From assembly GCA_032622095.1 (NCBI GenBank), contig CP136067.1:199786052-199850051 (forward strand): a stretch of 64,000 nt of DNA, given 5' to 3'. The position numbers and the translations under genes are program-made. Below, one piece after another: positions 41,441 to 51,909 of the stretch; position 1 is the first letter of the stretch, and each line of letters starts with the position of its first letter. Source of the DNA: Siphonodentalium dalli (Eukaryota; Mollusca; Scaphopoda; Gadilida; Siphonodentaliidae). The notes beneath the pieces are model-generated. The model saw nothing but the letters and a program-made list of their open reading frames with translations. It was not told the DNA's origin and ran no database searches.

Positions 41441-42200
41441 GGACACAGAGCGCTTCGAATATTAACACTGAAGGTTATTTTTAGCATCCAAGCTAGTTGT
41501 AAAACATTGTAATATATGAAACCATTTTATTAAGGGCTACTTAACGTCTTTTGTATGAACTGTTGTAATCTGTTTCAAGTTAGGGGCCATAGGGGTCAAC
41601 ATTCTCATCATATTATGGCTGTATAAACATTACATTGATAACACTTTTTGTGGTCTAAACTATTTTCTTGAGAGCTATACTGACAACCAGGGTGTGGGCA
41701 GTGTTCATTTATCTCAGGTTAGGGGTCCTATTGTATTCCAATGTCATTATATGCCTACCAATGTTAGTTACACTACAAAATTGGCACTTGGACACATAAA
41801 TAAAAAAAAAATGAGAATTTTGTGATGTACATTTGGTTATATATGTACTTATTTTGTACATAACAGTATGCTCTATAATTCATCCAGATTATGATTCCAA
41901 TCATAGCTACAGTAATGCCCTAAGTAATCGACCCCTTAACCACAGCAGAATTATGGGTAACTTTTCAGGATTTAGTCGGAAATATGGCTTGTTGCCATTC
42001 ATCTGAAAGCACTCGGCGAGAGCTTTCCGATGAATGGCAACAAGCCATATTTCCGACTAAATCCTGAAAAGTTACCCATAATTCTACTGTGGTTAAGTGG
42101 TCGATTATTTAGAGCATTACTGTATTTACTATCTCCAAGGGATGGGTCAAACATCTGCTGATCATGATTGGTCTCTCATTTATGAGAATAAATTATCAAA
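41440..42200 (+). repeat. Interspersed repeat copy 1, split by a Tc1-like MITE
   Basis: 41440-41670 matches 48588-48800 (TTGTAAAACATTGTAATRTR, GGGGCCATAGGGGTC). 41875-42190, minus the MITE, matches 60405-60510 and 49345-49400 (ATGATTCCAATCATAG, AACATCTGCYGATC). Confidence 0.65.
41910..42122. mobile_element. Tc1/mariner-like palindromic MITE inserted in another repeat
   Basis: CAGTAATGCCCTAAGTAATC ... AGAGCATTACTG flanked by TA (41908-41909; 42123-42124). The host repeat at 60430-60470 lacks it. Confidence 0.88.
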
Positions 42201-42237
42201 AAGCTTTATAAATATAAGGAATGAATGTACTAGTAGT

Positions 42238-42377
42238 GGGTGTGTGTGTTATTGAGGGACATGGCATGTGGTCGTTGGGTGACATGGTGTGAACCACTTG
42301 CTTCTCGGTTCACACAGTGTGCCCCAATGAACACAGCACCATATCCCTCAATAACACACACACCCACACATTCATTT
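42238..42377. repeat. Long inverted repeat next to the TMUB-like splice acceptor
   Basis: GTGGGTGTGTGTGTTATTGA then GGGACATGG is inverted at the other end (CCATATCCCTCAATAACACA). The loop is about 75 bp. It ends about 42 bp before exon 42419. Possibly a MITE; no clear target duplication. Confidence 0.6.
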
Positions 42378-42423
42378 CTTAAAATAAGTTAAAATAATAT
42401 GATCTTATTTCATTGCAGGTTCC

Positions 42424-42444
42424 ATGAAGAATGTCCCTAATTGA
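42424..42444 (+). promoter_or_regulatory. Overlapping upstream mini-ORF at the TMUB-like start
   Basis: An ATG at 42424, five bases into the exon, opens a six-codon frame (MKNVPN) ending at TGA 42442-42444. It overlaps the main ATG (42431) in a different frame. Whether it is in the mature leader depends on the upstream exon. Confidence 0.5.
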
Positions 42445-43269
42445 AGGGTTCGGGGATGAAGTTCTTGTCGTTCTCGGGGTGTCGTTTATAGTTCTTCTCA
42501 TCACATTAGCATGGTTTTCCACCCATACCACAGATCTGCCGTTTTTCAGAGTAGTCATATTCAACAGACTCAGAGTTTTACGAAGGAGCACACCACCGGA
42601 GCCAGAGCAAGCTCAGGGCAGTGCCGAAAATACGAGCGGAGATGACGGCGGTGATTCAGTGCCACAAACACACACTGGTGATACTGCACAGTCTGAGGTT
42701 GACGCACCGTCTTTTGAATCGGATGTGACTGTCAGTAACACCGATACCTCTGTGAGTTCTGAGTCTCAATCTCAAGAAAAAAGTGCGCGTGAACAGTCGG
42801 AATCTTCCCCCGTCTCATCAGACGAGCCGCTGCAAAGTGACTCCACTGATTCAAAAGGTAACGACCAGGATGGTCTAGACAGTACTGTTACTAACATTGT
42901 CAACAGCTTACCTAGTCTGCGACAGCGGAGGATTGATTATTTAACAGGCAACCAGTCTTCCAAACAAAGAGACAGTGATAATCGCTGTGAGCAACAGAAG
43001 GAATCAGAGACGACATCGAATAAGTCGTCTACACTTGATTCAGTTAATTGTCTTTCAGGCATTCCTCCTGTTGAGGATGCAACAGATAATATAGGTTCTT
43101 CAGATAATATTGGTTCTCTGGACCAACCTCCTACTGGTTCTGAACAACACGTTGATTCAAACCATGATGATCCATCTGATGGAAACATCACCGTAAAACT
43201 GAAGTACTTGAATGATTCGCAGAGGATCGTTATAGCTAAACCTGAGGACACGATTGGTCAATTCAGAAG
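42431..43269 (+). CDS. TMUB1: TMUB-like coding exon 1
   Basis: Exon proper begins at 42419 after ATTTCATTGCAG. ATG is at 42431. It runs 279 codons plus AG to the donor AG|GTAAAA at 43270. It encodes the first membrane helix, the polar linker and the first half of the UBL domain. Confidence 0.92.
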
Positions 43270-45927
43270 GTAAAAACAATATCTATTTATGAATTAATCA
43301 TTTTGTTACATCTACTGGTGGAGCATGTTGTTGAAGACGGAATATCTGTTATGTTTTCTCTTATTTCATAGATAGTTAAAGATGGATTATCTCTTTAAAT
43401 AACAAATTTGAAATAGTTGCATGGGTATAAAATAATAAATATGAACTGAAGACCCCTGTCTGGAAAGGCTTCTATCAATTAATATTTATTTTATTTCGAA
43501 TATTTTATTGGGACCGTGACCGTTTATTTGACTATTTTTAGAACAGACCATTCGGGTGATACCATATAGCGATAGAGAGCATTAGGCATTAGATTGATCG
43601 GTTGTATTGTTTTATTCCATAGTTATAAGCGATAATGAGTATAATTGATGTTTATTTGTGACAAAATTACACCATAAAATTTCTGGTCTCTGTTATTAAC
43701 ATTAACCACTATTGTTTGTTAGCTAAACGAACACACCATTTTTAGACCAGAAAATATATGAAATAAAATTGATATTAATCGATAGAAACATTTCCGGACA
43801 GTGTCTTCGATTCATATCTAATATTTTATACCCCAGCAAATATATAATATATGTTTACAAAGAGATAATCCACCTTTAACAATTGGAATGCGTGTTTTTA
43901 AAATATTGTATCAATTTCAGTATTTCTGCTACTAGATCATCTACTCTGGCTCTGCCATATTCCACCTGTACAAAATGGTAACTTAATCCTTTACCCAACA
44001 GAACGGCCCTGTGCCAATGCATTCTCTTATATATGCGAGTCGACCATAGGTCGCCTCGCATATATAAGAGAATGCATTGGCTTAACACATTAAAAATTAT
44101 AAAATATATATATATTTAAAGAATGTAAGAAAAAATGGTAAAAAGTGTTAAAAAAAGATTTTTTTTTAGGCCAATGCATTCTCTTATATATGCGAGGCGA
44201 CCTATGGTTGACTCGCATATATAAGAGAATGCATTGGCACAGGGCATAACTGTAACTATCACAATGTGGTCAAGGAGCCGGTTCCAATGATATCCATATT
44301 TGTATGGTTCTATTGAGAGTCTCAATTTGAGACAGACCGAAGATATTTTAGGCTGTTGAAGCTTTATTTGGCCGGTTTTGGCCGGTTTGTTGGGTAAAGG
44401 GTTAAGAACTTTTTGAAGTTCTGACCTGTTCTGACCTGTTCTGACAGGGAACTTTATAACATTGAAAAAAAGAGTACAGATAATATATTTCTTTGCCATG
44501 ATGGGAGCTGTGCTGGTGCAGCATTAAAGATCCTGTGCCAGTGCATTCTCTTATTTATGCGAGTCTGACATAGGAACTTAGGAATTTAAGCCTCGCATAT
44601 ATAAGAGAATGCACTGGCTTACATGGTCAAGATAAATATTGTTAGGCCAATGTATTGTCTTATATATGCGAGGCTCCCTATGAGAGACTCGTATATATAA
44701 GAGGATGCACTGGCACAGGGTTTTCGCAAAATTTCAAGAAGATCCAGACATGAAAGGGATATACATGTAGGACTTTTAACTCTTCCAAAAGTTCTTTCAC
44801 AAAAATTGTTCCACTCGTTGATTGAACATTGTTTATTTATGTTGCTATAAGAAGAATTGTTCCCCATGTTGTGAGATAAAATTTTCACCATATATAGAAG
44901 GAATTCTAGGGACGTGACTATAAGGACTGCTGGGGAGGGGTTCTGTTACTTCTGTACAACCTGAATGTTCCAACAACAACCCCTCCCGATCTTGAACCAG
45001 GCAGATACATTTTCACCTCCGGTACTTGCATCTTTCGTGGTCAAACATAGGCTTCGGACAAAATTGCGGATGAGGGTGGATAACTCAAAAATCAAGTGGT
45101 AATACGGGCAAATTTTTTAATACTTTAGTGATAATACGGCCATATTTTGTTGAACAAAATGTTTATATATAACAAGTTTTGGGAAATTTGATACCATAGT
45201 TGACAGTGGTTAGCATTATTTTGTTGCAATAAATCGATTCTGGTAACTAAAGTGTATATTGAATAAATGTTGTTGTTGCATCTTGATGGTATGTGGACAG
45301 GCTGATCGGATTCAGTACCTGCAATGTTTAGGACTTACAGTAATGCCCTAAATAATCAACTCCTATACCACAGCAGAATTATGGGTAACTTTTCAGGATT
45401 TAGTCGAAAATATCTGATGAATGGCAACAAGCCATATTTCCGACTAAATCCTGAAAAGTTGCTCATAATTCTGCTGTGGTTAAGGAGTCGATTATTTAGG
45501 GCATTACTGTATCTCTCGTTATTTGACATAACATTGATAGACGTCTATATGTTTTGCCAACAGGAAAAACTTTGAACAAGAGCTGAATGATGACAAGCTG
45601 GTCAGACTGATATGCAATGGACATGAAATGAAGAATGACTCGCACTCACTCCGATCGTACAACATCGCCGACAACAGCGTCATTCATTGTCTCGTTATTC
45701 AGAGCACTCAACGGGAACGTCCTGCGGGAGAAGACTTGGACACCGAGATTGACATTGGGAACTACATGTTTCCCTTATTTGGTTTAATACTTTTCTTCTT
45801 GTGGTATCTTCGGTTTTACTATAAGCAGTATTTCAACGCCATGTCTACTGTTTCTCTTATAGGAATTTCTTCATTATTTGTTATTGTGTATGCTTCAACC
45901 TTCCGACGACATGCCCACACAGACTGA
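42431..45927 (+). CDS. TMUB1: Transmembrane and ubiquitin-like domain protein (TMUB1/2-like), 2 coding exons
   Basis: TMUB proteins are ER-membrane proteins with a cytosolic ubiquitin-like domain; vertebrate members act in ERAD and protein trafficking. Coding exons are 42431-43269 and 45564-45927 (phase-2 intron, AG|G), giving 400 residues. The N-terminus MSLIEGFGDEV plus WFSTHT matches the TMUB1 signature. Segments: a membrane helix at about residues 10-29; a long Ser/Asp/Glu/Gln-rich linker at about 50-250; a UBL domain at about 252-330 (ITVKLKYLNDSQ, DTIGQFRRKNF, LVRLICNGHEM, NSVIHCLV); and two C-terminal helices at about 347-366 and 375-392. Human TMUB1 is 246 residues and TMUB2 about 321, so the linker is expanded here. 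The sequence does not separate TMUB1 from TMUB2 orthology. A splice acceptor at 42418 implies at least one upstream non-coding exon. Confidence 0.9.
43987..44401. mobile_element. piggyBac-like double-hairpin MITE (TMUB-like intron)
   Basis: TCCTTTACCCAACAGAACGG ... TTGTTGGGTAAAGG, flanked by TTAA at 43983-43986 and 44402-44405. Opposite orientation to 40268-40645. Confidence 0.87.
44498..44758. mobile_element. MITE with hairpin module (reverse orientation), empty-site reference
   Basis: It reads ATGGGAGCTGTGCTGGTGCA, then GCATTAAAGATCCTGTGCC, two hairpins, and GATCCAGACATGAAAGGG. It keeps the uninterrupted TTAA that is filled at 52145 in the 51910 copy. Confidence 0.72.
45338..45509. mobile_element. 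Tc1/mariner-like palindromic MITE, 54 bp from the TMUB-like acceptor
   Basis: CAGTAATGCCCTAAATAATC ... GGGCATTACTG flanked by TA (45336-45337; 45510-45511). Confidence 0.87.
45564..45927 (+). CDS. TMUB1: TMUB-like terminal coding exon
   Basis: The acceptor is TTTTGCCAACAG ending at 45563. The first G completes the Arg codon. Then KNFEQELNDDKLVRLICNG starts the second half of the UBL domain, followed by two hydrophobic helices and TGA at 45925-45927. The ATG-started open frame at 45628 is only part of this exon. Confidence 0.92.
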
Positions 45928-47050
45928 ATCATATACTAGTAACAGTAGGTACCTGTACTCTCCCTTGTTGAATCACTATTACTTATGAAACTACGTACAA
46001 GTAATTGTTATGTTTAAAGCCACATGGTGGTTTACGCTCCAAAATACACATAATATTATTCGCTTTTGAATTTTTCTCAGTATCAAAATAGGTCGATAAA
46101 TATCTGAACTACCTTTCTACGAGCATTATGTAACCCAAAAAGACACATTGAAGTAAAGAAAAATACAACTCTGAATACAGTGTTTGGGTCCCAAACACAA
46201 AACAGCCATTTGCGCAACATGGAACATAAAAGAGCATTCCGTGGTAGTCTATTACTGATATGGTAGCAATAAAGAGCGTTTGTCTGACTTCTGGCGAAAA
46301 GTTGAAAATGGCTGAAAAATGGCTGTGAACTGGCAAGTGTTTTTCAGAGCATATTAAGCTGGTATATCAATAGTTCATTTATTTATCGACCTATCGTATC
46401 CATCGCTCCAAATTATGGCGGTTCAAATGGGCCATGTCCGTTTAATCAGCAGTTTCCATCACTAATAATTACAGACGGTGATGAAGATTTTTAACACCAC
46501 CGTCGGACGGTTTTCGTTGCCCATCTTTTCGCCTCCGAGGCCAACATTACCAATTTTCGACCGATATCAGAAATTGGCAGGGTTTATGCTGGCCGGAAAA
46601 TTCTTTTGGCCAATATTTTTTTCCTTTTGGCCATTTTTCAGAAACTTTTGCCAAATTGAAATACCAAATATCATGAAAACATAAACTATTATTAGGCCAA
46701 TATAAATAAATTACTAGATTTTCATCCAACGTTTTTTTTAAATTGAGGTGGGCTGGCAAAGGTTATTTTTTATTTTATTCTTGCTAATATAAATGGTCAG
46801 TTCTAGAAATTGAAGCAGTATCCTACCTTATACAATACAAGGTAATTTAAATTGCCCAATTTGATCAAAATAGTCTGATTAAAGGGTCACTGCTGTGTAC
46901 ATTTACTTTGAAGGCTAAGGTACCAGTATGAGAGAACCACTATAACTTTTCAATCCTTCCTGCTTCAGCCACCCCTCCTTCACTTATTGAAGGTGGGGTA
47001 TGAATTCTCCACAGAGAAAATCAAATGCTTGATGTCCAATCCTCTATTTC
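45928..47050. other. 3' flank of the TMUB-like gene
   Basis: 46013-46160 is the repeat shared with 5932-6090. The rest is AT-rich and without recognisable genes. Confidence 0.45.
46268..46273 (+). terminator. Candidate poly(A) signal for the TMUB-like gene
   Basis: AATAAA lies about 340 bp after the TGA stop. It is a common 6-mer in AT-rich DNA, so support is weak. Confidence 0.25.
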
Positions 47051-47056
47051 CATATA

Positions 47057-47275
47057 CAGTAATGCCCTAAATAAATGACTACTTAACCACAGCAGAATTA
47101 TGGGTAACTTTTCAGGATTTATTCGGAAATATGGCTTGTTGCCATTCATCGGAAAGCTCTCACTGAGAGCTTTCCGATGAATGGCAACAAGGTTACAAGC
47201 CAGTTTTCCGACTAAATCCTGAAAAGGTACCCATAATTCTGCTGTGGTTAATGAGTATTATCTAGAGCATTACTG
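47057..47275. mobile_element. Tc1/mariner-like palindromic MITE
   Basis: CAGTAATGCCCTAAATAAAT ... TAGAGCATTACTG flanked by TA. Both arms are nearly complete. Confidence 0.86.
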
Positions 47276-47445
47276 TACCATCTTCCGATTCCATTGCATC
47301 ATTGTACGGTATGTTCTATTGTATCTGATTGTATGTTTATTATCTGACATTCTCATTTGGAAATATAAATATGTTTACATCAAGGCATGAGAGAAAAAAG
47401 TTTAAATCAAATAAATATTTGAGGAGTGGGCCCCAAAATAGGGTC

Positions 47446-47469
47446 GGGGGGGGGGGGGGGGGGGGGGGG
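47446..47469 (+). repeat. Homopolymer of 24 G
   Basis: An uninterrupted G run after GGGTC. Its length is probably unreliable in any assembly. Shorter G runs lie at about 62715, 62997 and 63731. Confidence 0.9.
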
Positions 47470-47486
47470 AGTGAGAATCTAGCTTT

Positions 47487-47830
47487 TTATGTTTACCCAT
47501 ACCATAGTATGGTAAACATAGTGTCGTTGCCCGGATTGACCACTCGTCGTTCGTCCGTCTGTCTGTCCGTAGACACTTTACGAGTAATGCGATAACTCAA
47601 ACATTTTCTATCCGATCGAAACCAAATTTTGTATATGGGTTTCTCAGCCCAAAATACAGATCGAGTTCACGCATTCTGCCATAACTCAAACATTTGTCTG
47701 ATTGGAACCAAATTTGGTATGTGAGTTTCACAGCCCAAAATACAGATCGAGTCCGAATATGGGTTTGATTCGATTAATTTTAAAGGAGTTATGACCCTTT
47801 TTCAAGATTTTTTTTTTTTTTTTTTAGATT
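47487..47830 (+). repeat. Interspersed repeat with GTCCGTCTGTCTGTCCGTAG
   Basis: TTTACCCATACCATAGTATG, then GATTGACCACTCGTCGTTCG, the CTGTCTGTCCG run and two CCAAATTTTGTATATG-type units. Also at 58440-58610 and 58750-59060. Confidence 0.6.
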
Positions 47831-49720
47831 TAGCTCCTTGCTAAATTTAGCATATACATGTACAAATATTAAATTTTGTTTGAACTTTAATAACAATAAA
47901 AAAATAATAAAAACAAATTGACACTTTCATTTATTTTAGTTTTATACGATTAATTAGGTGTGATATCCTGTTTTGAAAATATGAAGATTTTATTGCAATA
48001 GTTTCATGTAATATAATGATATCAATAAATTACCATGTGATCATCCAACATCCAAAGTATATGAGAGGATTTTTATAGATGTTGTCATTCCAAGTGAAAT
48101 CTGTTATGAAATGAGTGATGACATATGATACAGAGCTCTGGTGGGTCAAGCAAGATAAACAACACTGGTGGCTGGCTGTGTGTTTATTCTAACTGTCAAA
48201 TTGATTAATGGCAGCACAAGACTTGTGTTTTTCCTATTCTTGAAATTTCATTACAGGGTGAGATAAGGGCCCCCTCACCTATATAAGTGTCTTCTAAATT
48301 CCATTAATTTGCTTCAAAAATAATTAACCCTTTCCAAGGTTTCCATAGACACATGCTATAATGTACATGGACTCTTCCTCATATCTCTTAATATCTATTG
48401 GGTATCTTTGCACACTATTCACTTCTATCAATTGACTGATTAATTGATTTTTGAAAAATATATTAACCCTTCAGACACGTGCTTTCAATTTGAAATTAAA
48501 ACAACAGCTGATAGCCAATATGATTTATCTATGCAATGGGAAACAGGCAGATAAATATACATGACTATTGTAAGTGCTGACTTGTTTTAGGGGCCACAGA
48601 GCACTTAGAAGATTAACATAGAAGGTTGTGGCTTTTAGTGCCCAAGCTACTTGTAAAACATTGTAATGTGTGAAACCATTCAAATGAGGGCTAACTTACT
48701 TTCTTTTATATGAACGATTTAGTGGTCATAGGGGCCAGCATCCCCATCATATATAAACGTCTGTATAACATTATATAGATAATACTTTTGAATTGTATAA
48801 ACTACATATATTTTTGAAAACCATACACCCCTGTTATGAAAACACTTAATCTTATTTAATACACAGGTCAGATCTGATCTTATATCTGTCCATGTTTGAT
48901 AAAAAAATAACTGGGGAGAATGGGGGAGGGGGGGGGTAATTAAAGTACCATTTAAATACGAGATGGAACCCCCTACATATATGTCGTTCTAAGCAGTCTG
49001 GCTTGTCAACAATTATAATTTCTCTTTAGAAGTGAATAATAAATTTTGAATGTCTGGCATGTCAAAAGTGGCAAAGATAGGGATTTATCACTTTTGCTTC
49101 CAATGAGTTAACTTAAACTCCTAAACATGTCCTCTGAAATCACTAAACCATTGGATCTCACAGTGAGAGGTCCTTGTGTGAATAGAGACAGAGTTATGAG
49201 ATTTAAAACTACTCCTCCCCAACCCAAATACTTTAACCCTTTCTTAAGACAAATTATTTGAGCTTTTGATTTCAAGTTGGGTACTGATATATGGATTAAT
49301 TCCTGTGATATCTTTGACAAAATCTTTGACAAATTATCAGTTATGGCTAGTCGCTATCGCCGTGGTATGGGTTAAACATCTGCCGATCGTGATCGGCCTC
49401 TCGTTTAAATATTGGCCTTATGTAGAAATAGTGTGCATCATTTCAGTTATTAGGCAGCATCACTGATAACAGTTTCCCACTAATTAATAATTGATGCCAT
49501 TAAGGTTGATTATCCAACTTTCCTAGGTTTTGCAGAGTTATCTATCTTATATAAGATATTGTCAATTTACCAGATGACCGTCTGCTCAGTCCTGTTTGCA
49601 TGCATTGTGTTTCCTTGTTTGCCCATTCCTTACCTGATGTAAAAAAAAATTGGTAGATAGGTCATATAATATTTTGTTTTCTTCATTTTCGACAAGACCC
49701 CCAACATCGACTAAAATCAT
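47831..49720. other. Intergenic repeats, no gene recognised
   Basis: Contains the 48588-49410 repeat. Otherwise AT-rich, with a G-rich stretch at 48915-48940. Confidence 0.45.
48588..49410 (+). repeat. Interspersed repeat copy 2
   Basis: Shares the 41440-41670 block and the CTATCGCCGTGGTATGGGTT/CATCTGCCGATCGTGATCGG block. The middle (48840-49330) differs. Confidence 0.55.
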
Positions 49721-49723
49721 CTA

Positions 49724-50249
49724 CAGTAATGCCTTAAATAATTGACTTCTTAACCACAGCAGAATTATGGGTAATTTTTCAGGATTTAGTCGGAAATATG
49801 GCTTGTTGCTATTCATCGGAAAGCTCTCACTGAGAGCTTTCCGATGAATGGCAACAAACATGTGGTTAACCCTTTATCCAACAGAAGGGCCCTGTGCCAA
49901 TGCATTCTCTTATATATGCGAGTCGACCATAGGTCGCCTCGCATTTATAAGAGAATGCATTGGCTTAACACATTACAAATTGTTAAAGAATGTAAGAAAA
50001 AATGCATTCTCTTATATATGCGAGGCGACCTATGGTCGACTCGCATATATAAGAGAATGCATTGGCACAGGGCATAACTGTGACTATCACAATGTGGTCA
50101 AGGAGCCGGTTCCAATGATACCCATATTTGTATGGTTCTATTGAGACAGACCGAAGATATTTTAGGCTGTTGAAGCTTTATTTGGCCGGTTTTGGCCGGT
50201 TTGTTGGGTAAAGGGTTAATTAAGGAGTCGATTATTTAGGGCATTACTG
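49724..50249. mobile_element. Tc1/mariner-like MITE split by a piggyBac-like MITE
   Basis: The left part, CAGTAATGCCTTAAATAATT to GGCAACAA, runs to 49865. The right part, TTAAGGAGTCGATTATTTAG to CATTACTG, is at 50220-50249. About 45 bp of the right arm is missing at the junction. Confidence 0.82.
49870..50215. mobile_element. piggyBac-like double-hairpin MITE inserted in a Tc1-like MITE
   Basis: CCCTTTATCCAACAGAAGGG ... TTGTTGGGTAAAGGG between TTAA at 49866-49869 and 50216-50219. The host sequence is the CAGTAATGCCC element at 49724-50249. Confidence 0.87.
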
Positions 50250-51195
50250 TATTTTCAAGCTTGATTTGAGTTGAGGAACATGTGCCAATCTGATCAATAC
50301 ATTTCAGTTTGATAAGGAGAATTTGTTCTCGCACATTGAAGCTGACCCAGTGCCTCCACTCATCTTTATATGTATCTCACCAATAATAATTTATATATAT
50401 TGTCATTTTACAACTCAATTTAGTAATTATAAAAAAAAATTCTCTGAGGCTGATAACATTTTTCTATTAGGGGGCTTTTTATTCGGTTCATGAGTGAGCA
50501 ACAAACAATGTTTTAAATGTGGCCTGAACATATCAAATGGAACTGTAGTAAATCGAATGCATGCGAAAAGGAACATATGGTAATGGTATGGTTATCTCAT
50601 AATTTAATATTTTCAGGATAGATAACTCTGAGAAAACATACACGCGTGAGATAATCAGCCATCACTTCTAGTTGCCAGTGTGACTTTAAAAGGACTGAAG
50701 GCCTTCAAAATGGGTTCATGGGAAATAATATAGCAGTCTGTTAAACAACTATCACCAGCACAGCTCCTGTCATGTAAGGGTTAATAGGTGCTTCAGAGCT
50801 TACTATATTATATCTGACCTCAAATAGCTGCCTTCAAATCCATGTTATTTTCTTTTTAGATTTAATCAACTTTCTTGTCATCTTTGAGGTGCTGATTTTT
50901 ATTATATGACCGTCATTATTTTAACTAAATACCTCCATTGTTTGGTGATAGTTTTCCGATAAATCGGATCATGATAGTATCGTGATCCGATTCCATAACA
51001 TGCGTGTCTGAATCAGAACGAGGCTACGGAAATGTTTACAATTAAGAAATTTCTTCTTGAAATTGTTGTTGTTGATTAAATTGTTGCGATTCGTTCATTA
51101 AATTTGAACTCAACTTATCACCTTTTTCGCAATAAAAGTTCAGAGGTTGGTTGTAATAATTAAGTTCAATTGGTCATATAATAAACATATTATTA
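50250..51195. other. Intergenic, no feature recognised
   Basis: Fragments of MITE flanks (for example AAGGACTGAAGGCCTTC near 50690, also near 10180). A short palindrome CGATCATGATAGTATCGTGATC lies near 50965-50990. Confidence 0.4.
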
Positions 51196-51198
51196 CTA

Positions 51199-51339
51199 CA
51201 GTGAAGTGATCTGTCTCCACATCACGTCTCGTTGAGAAGGTGAGATCACGGATCAGACTCGCAGCCTGCAGCAGCTCGTCTGATCCGTGATCTCACCTTA
51301 TCAACTCGGCATGATATGGAGACTCAGATCACTTCACTG
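51199..51339. mobile_element. Short TA-flanked palindromic MITE, 141 bp
   Basis: CAGTGAAGTGATCTGTCTCC ... (reverse complement) CAGTGAAGTGATCTGAGTCT, flanked by TA (51197-51198; 51340-51341). The central palindrome is GGTGAGATCACGGATCAGAC and its inverse. Confidence 0.8.
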
Positions 51340-51436
51340 TAGTGATAATCTCTATATACTGTATAGGACAAATACCAGCATATTATGGTAAAGGCTTCAT
51401 TCATCCCAGTAAATGTAGTAATTGTAATCAGCTTAA

Positions 51437-51905
51437 AGGTACTCAACCCAATAAAACTCCTCTCAATTACTATTTCAATGGCTTCGGGGGTCAAAAATAT
51501 TTGATTCGAGTCGAGGAAGTCACCCATCAAAGCTCAGATTTGTTAGATATCGATTTTAGAAATCTATTATTTTTCATTATCGGGAATACTATCTGGCCCA
51601 GAACTCAGTCAAAATTGCGTTAAAATTACCACTTGATTTTAGAGTTATTCATCCTTGTCTGTTTGAATAGATTTGGAGTACACATCCAGAGCAGATTACG
51701 GCAGTTATTAGTACTCATCTCGAGAACATAACAAATTTGAAAAATCAATATCTAATAACTCTGAGCTTTGTTTGATGGGTTCCTCGACTCGAATCAAATA
51801 TTTTTTACCCCCAAAGCCAAAGAAATAGTAATATAGGACCCTCTGATCGGATTGTTGTTGTTGGAATCTGTTGAGATGGGGACCCTCTTTACGGGTTGAG
51901 TACCT
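51437..51905. mobile_element. TTAA-flanked MITE, AGGTACTCAACCC termini
   Basis: TTAA lies at 51433-51436 and 51906-51909. Ends AGGTACTCAACCC and (reverse complement) AGGTACTCAACCCGT. Its right TTAA is also the left TTAA of the next element. Related sequence lies at 7860-8255. Confidence 0.82.
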
Positions 51906-51909
51906 TTAA

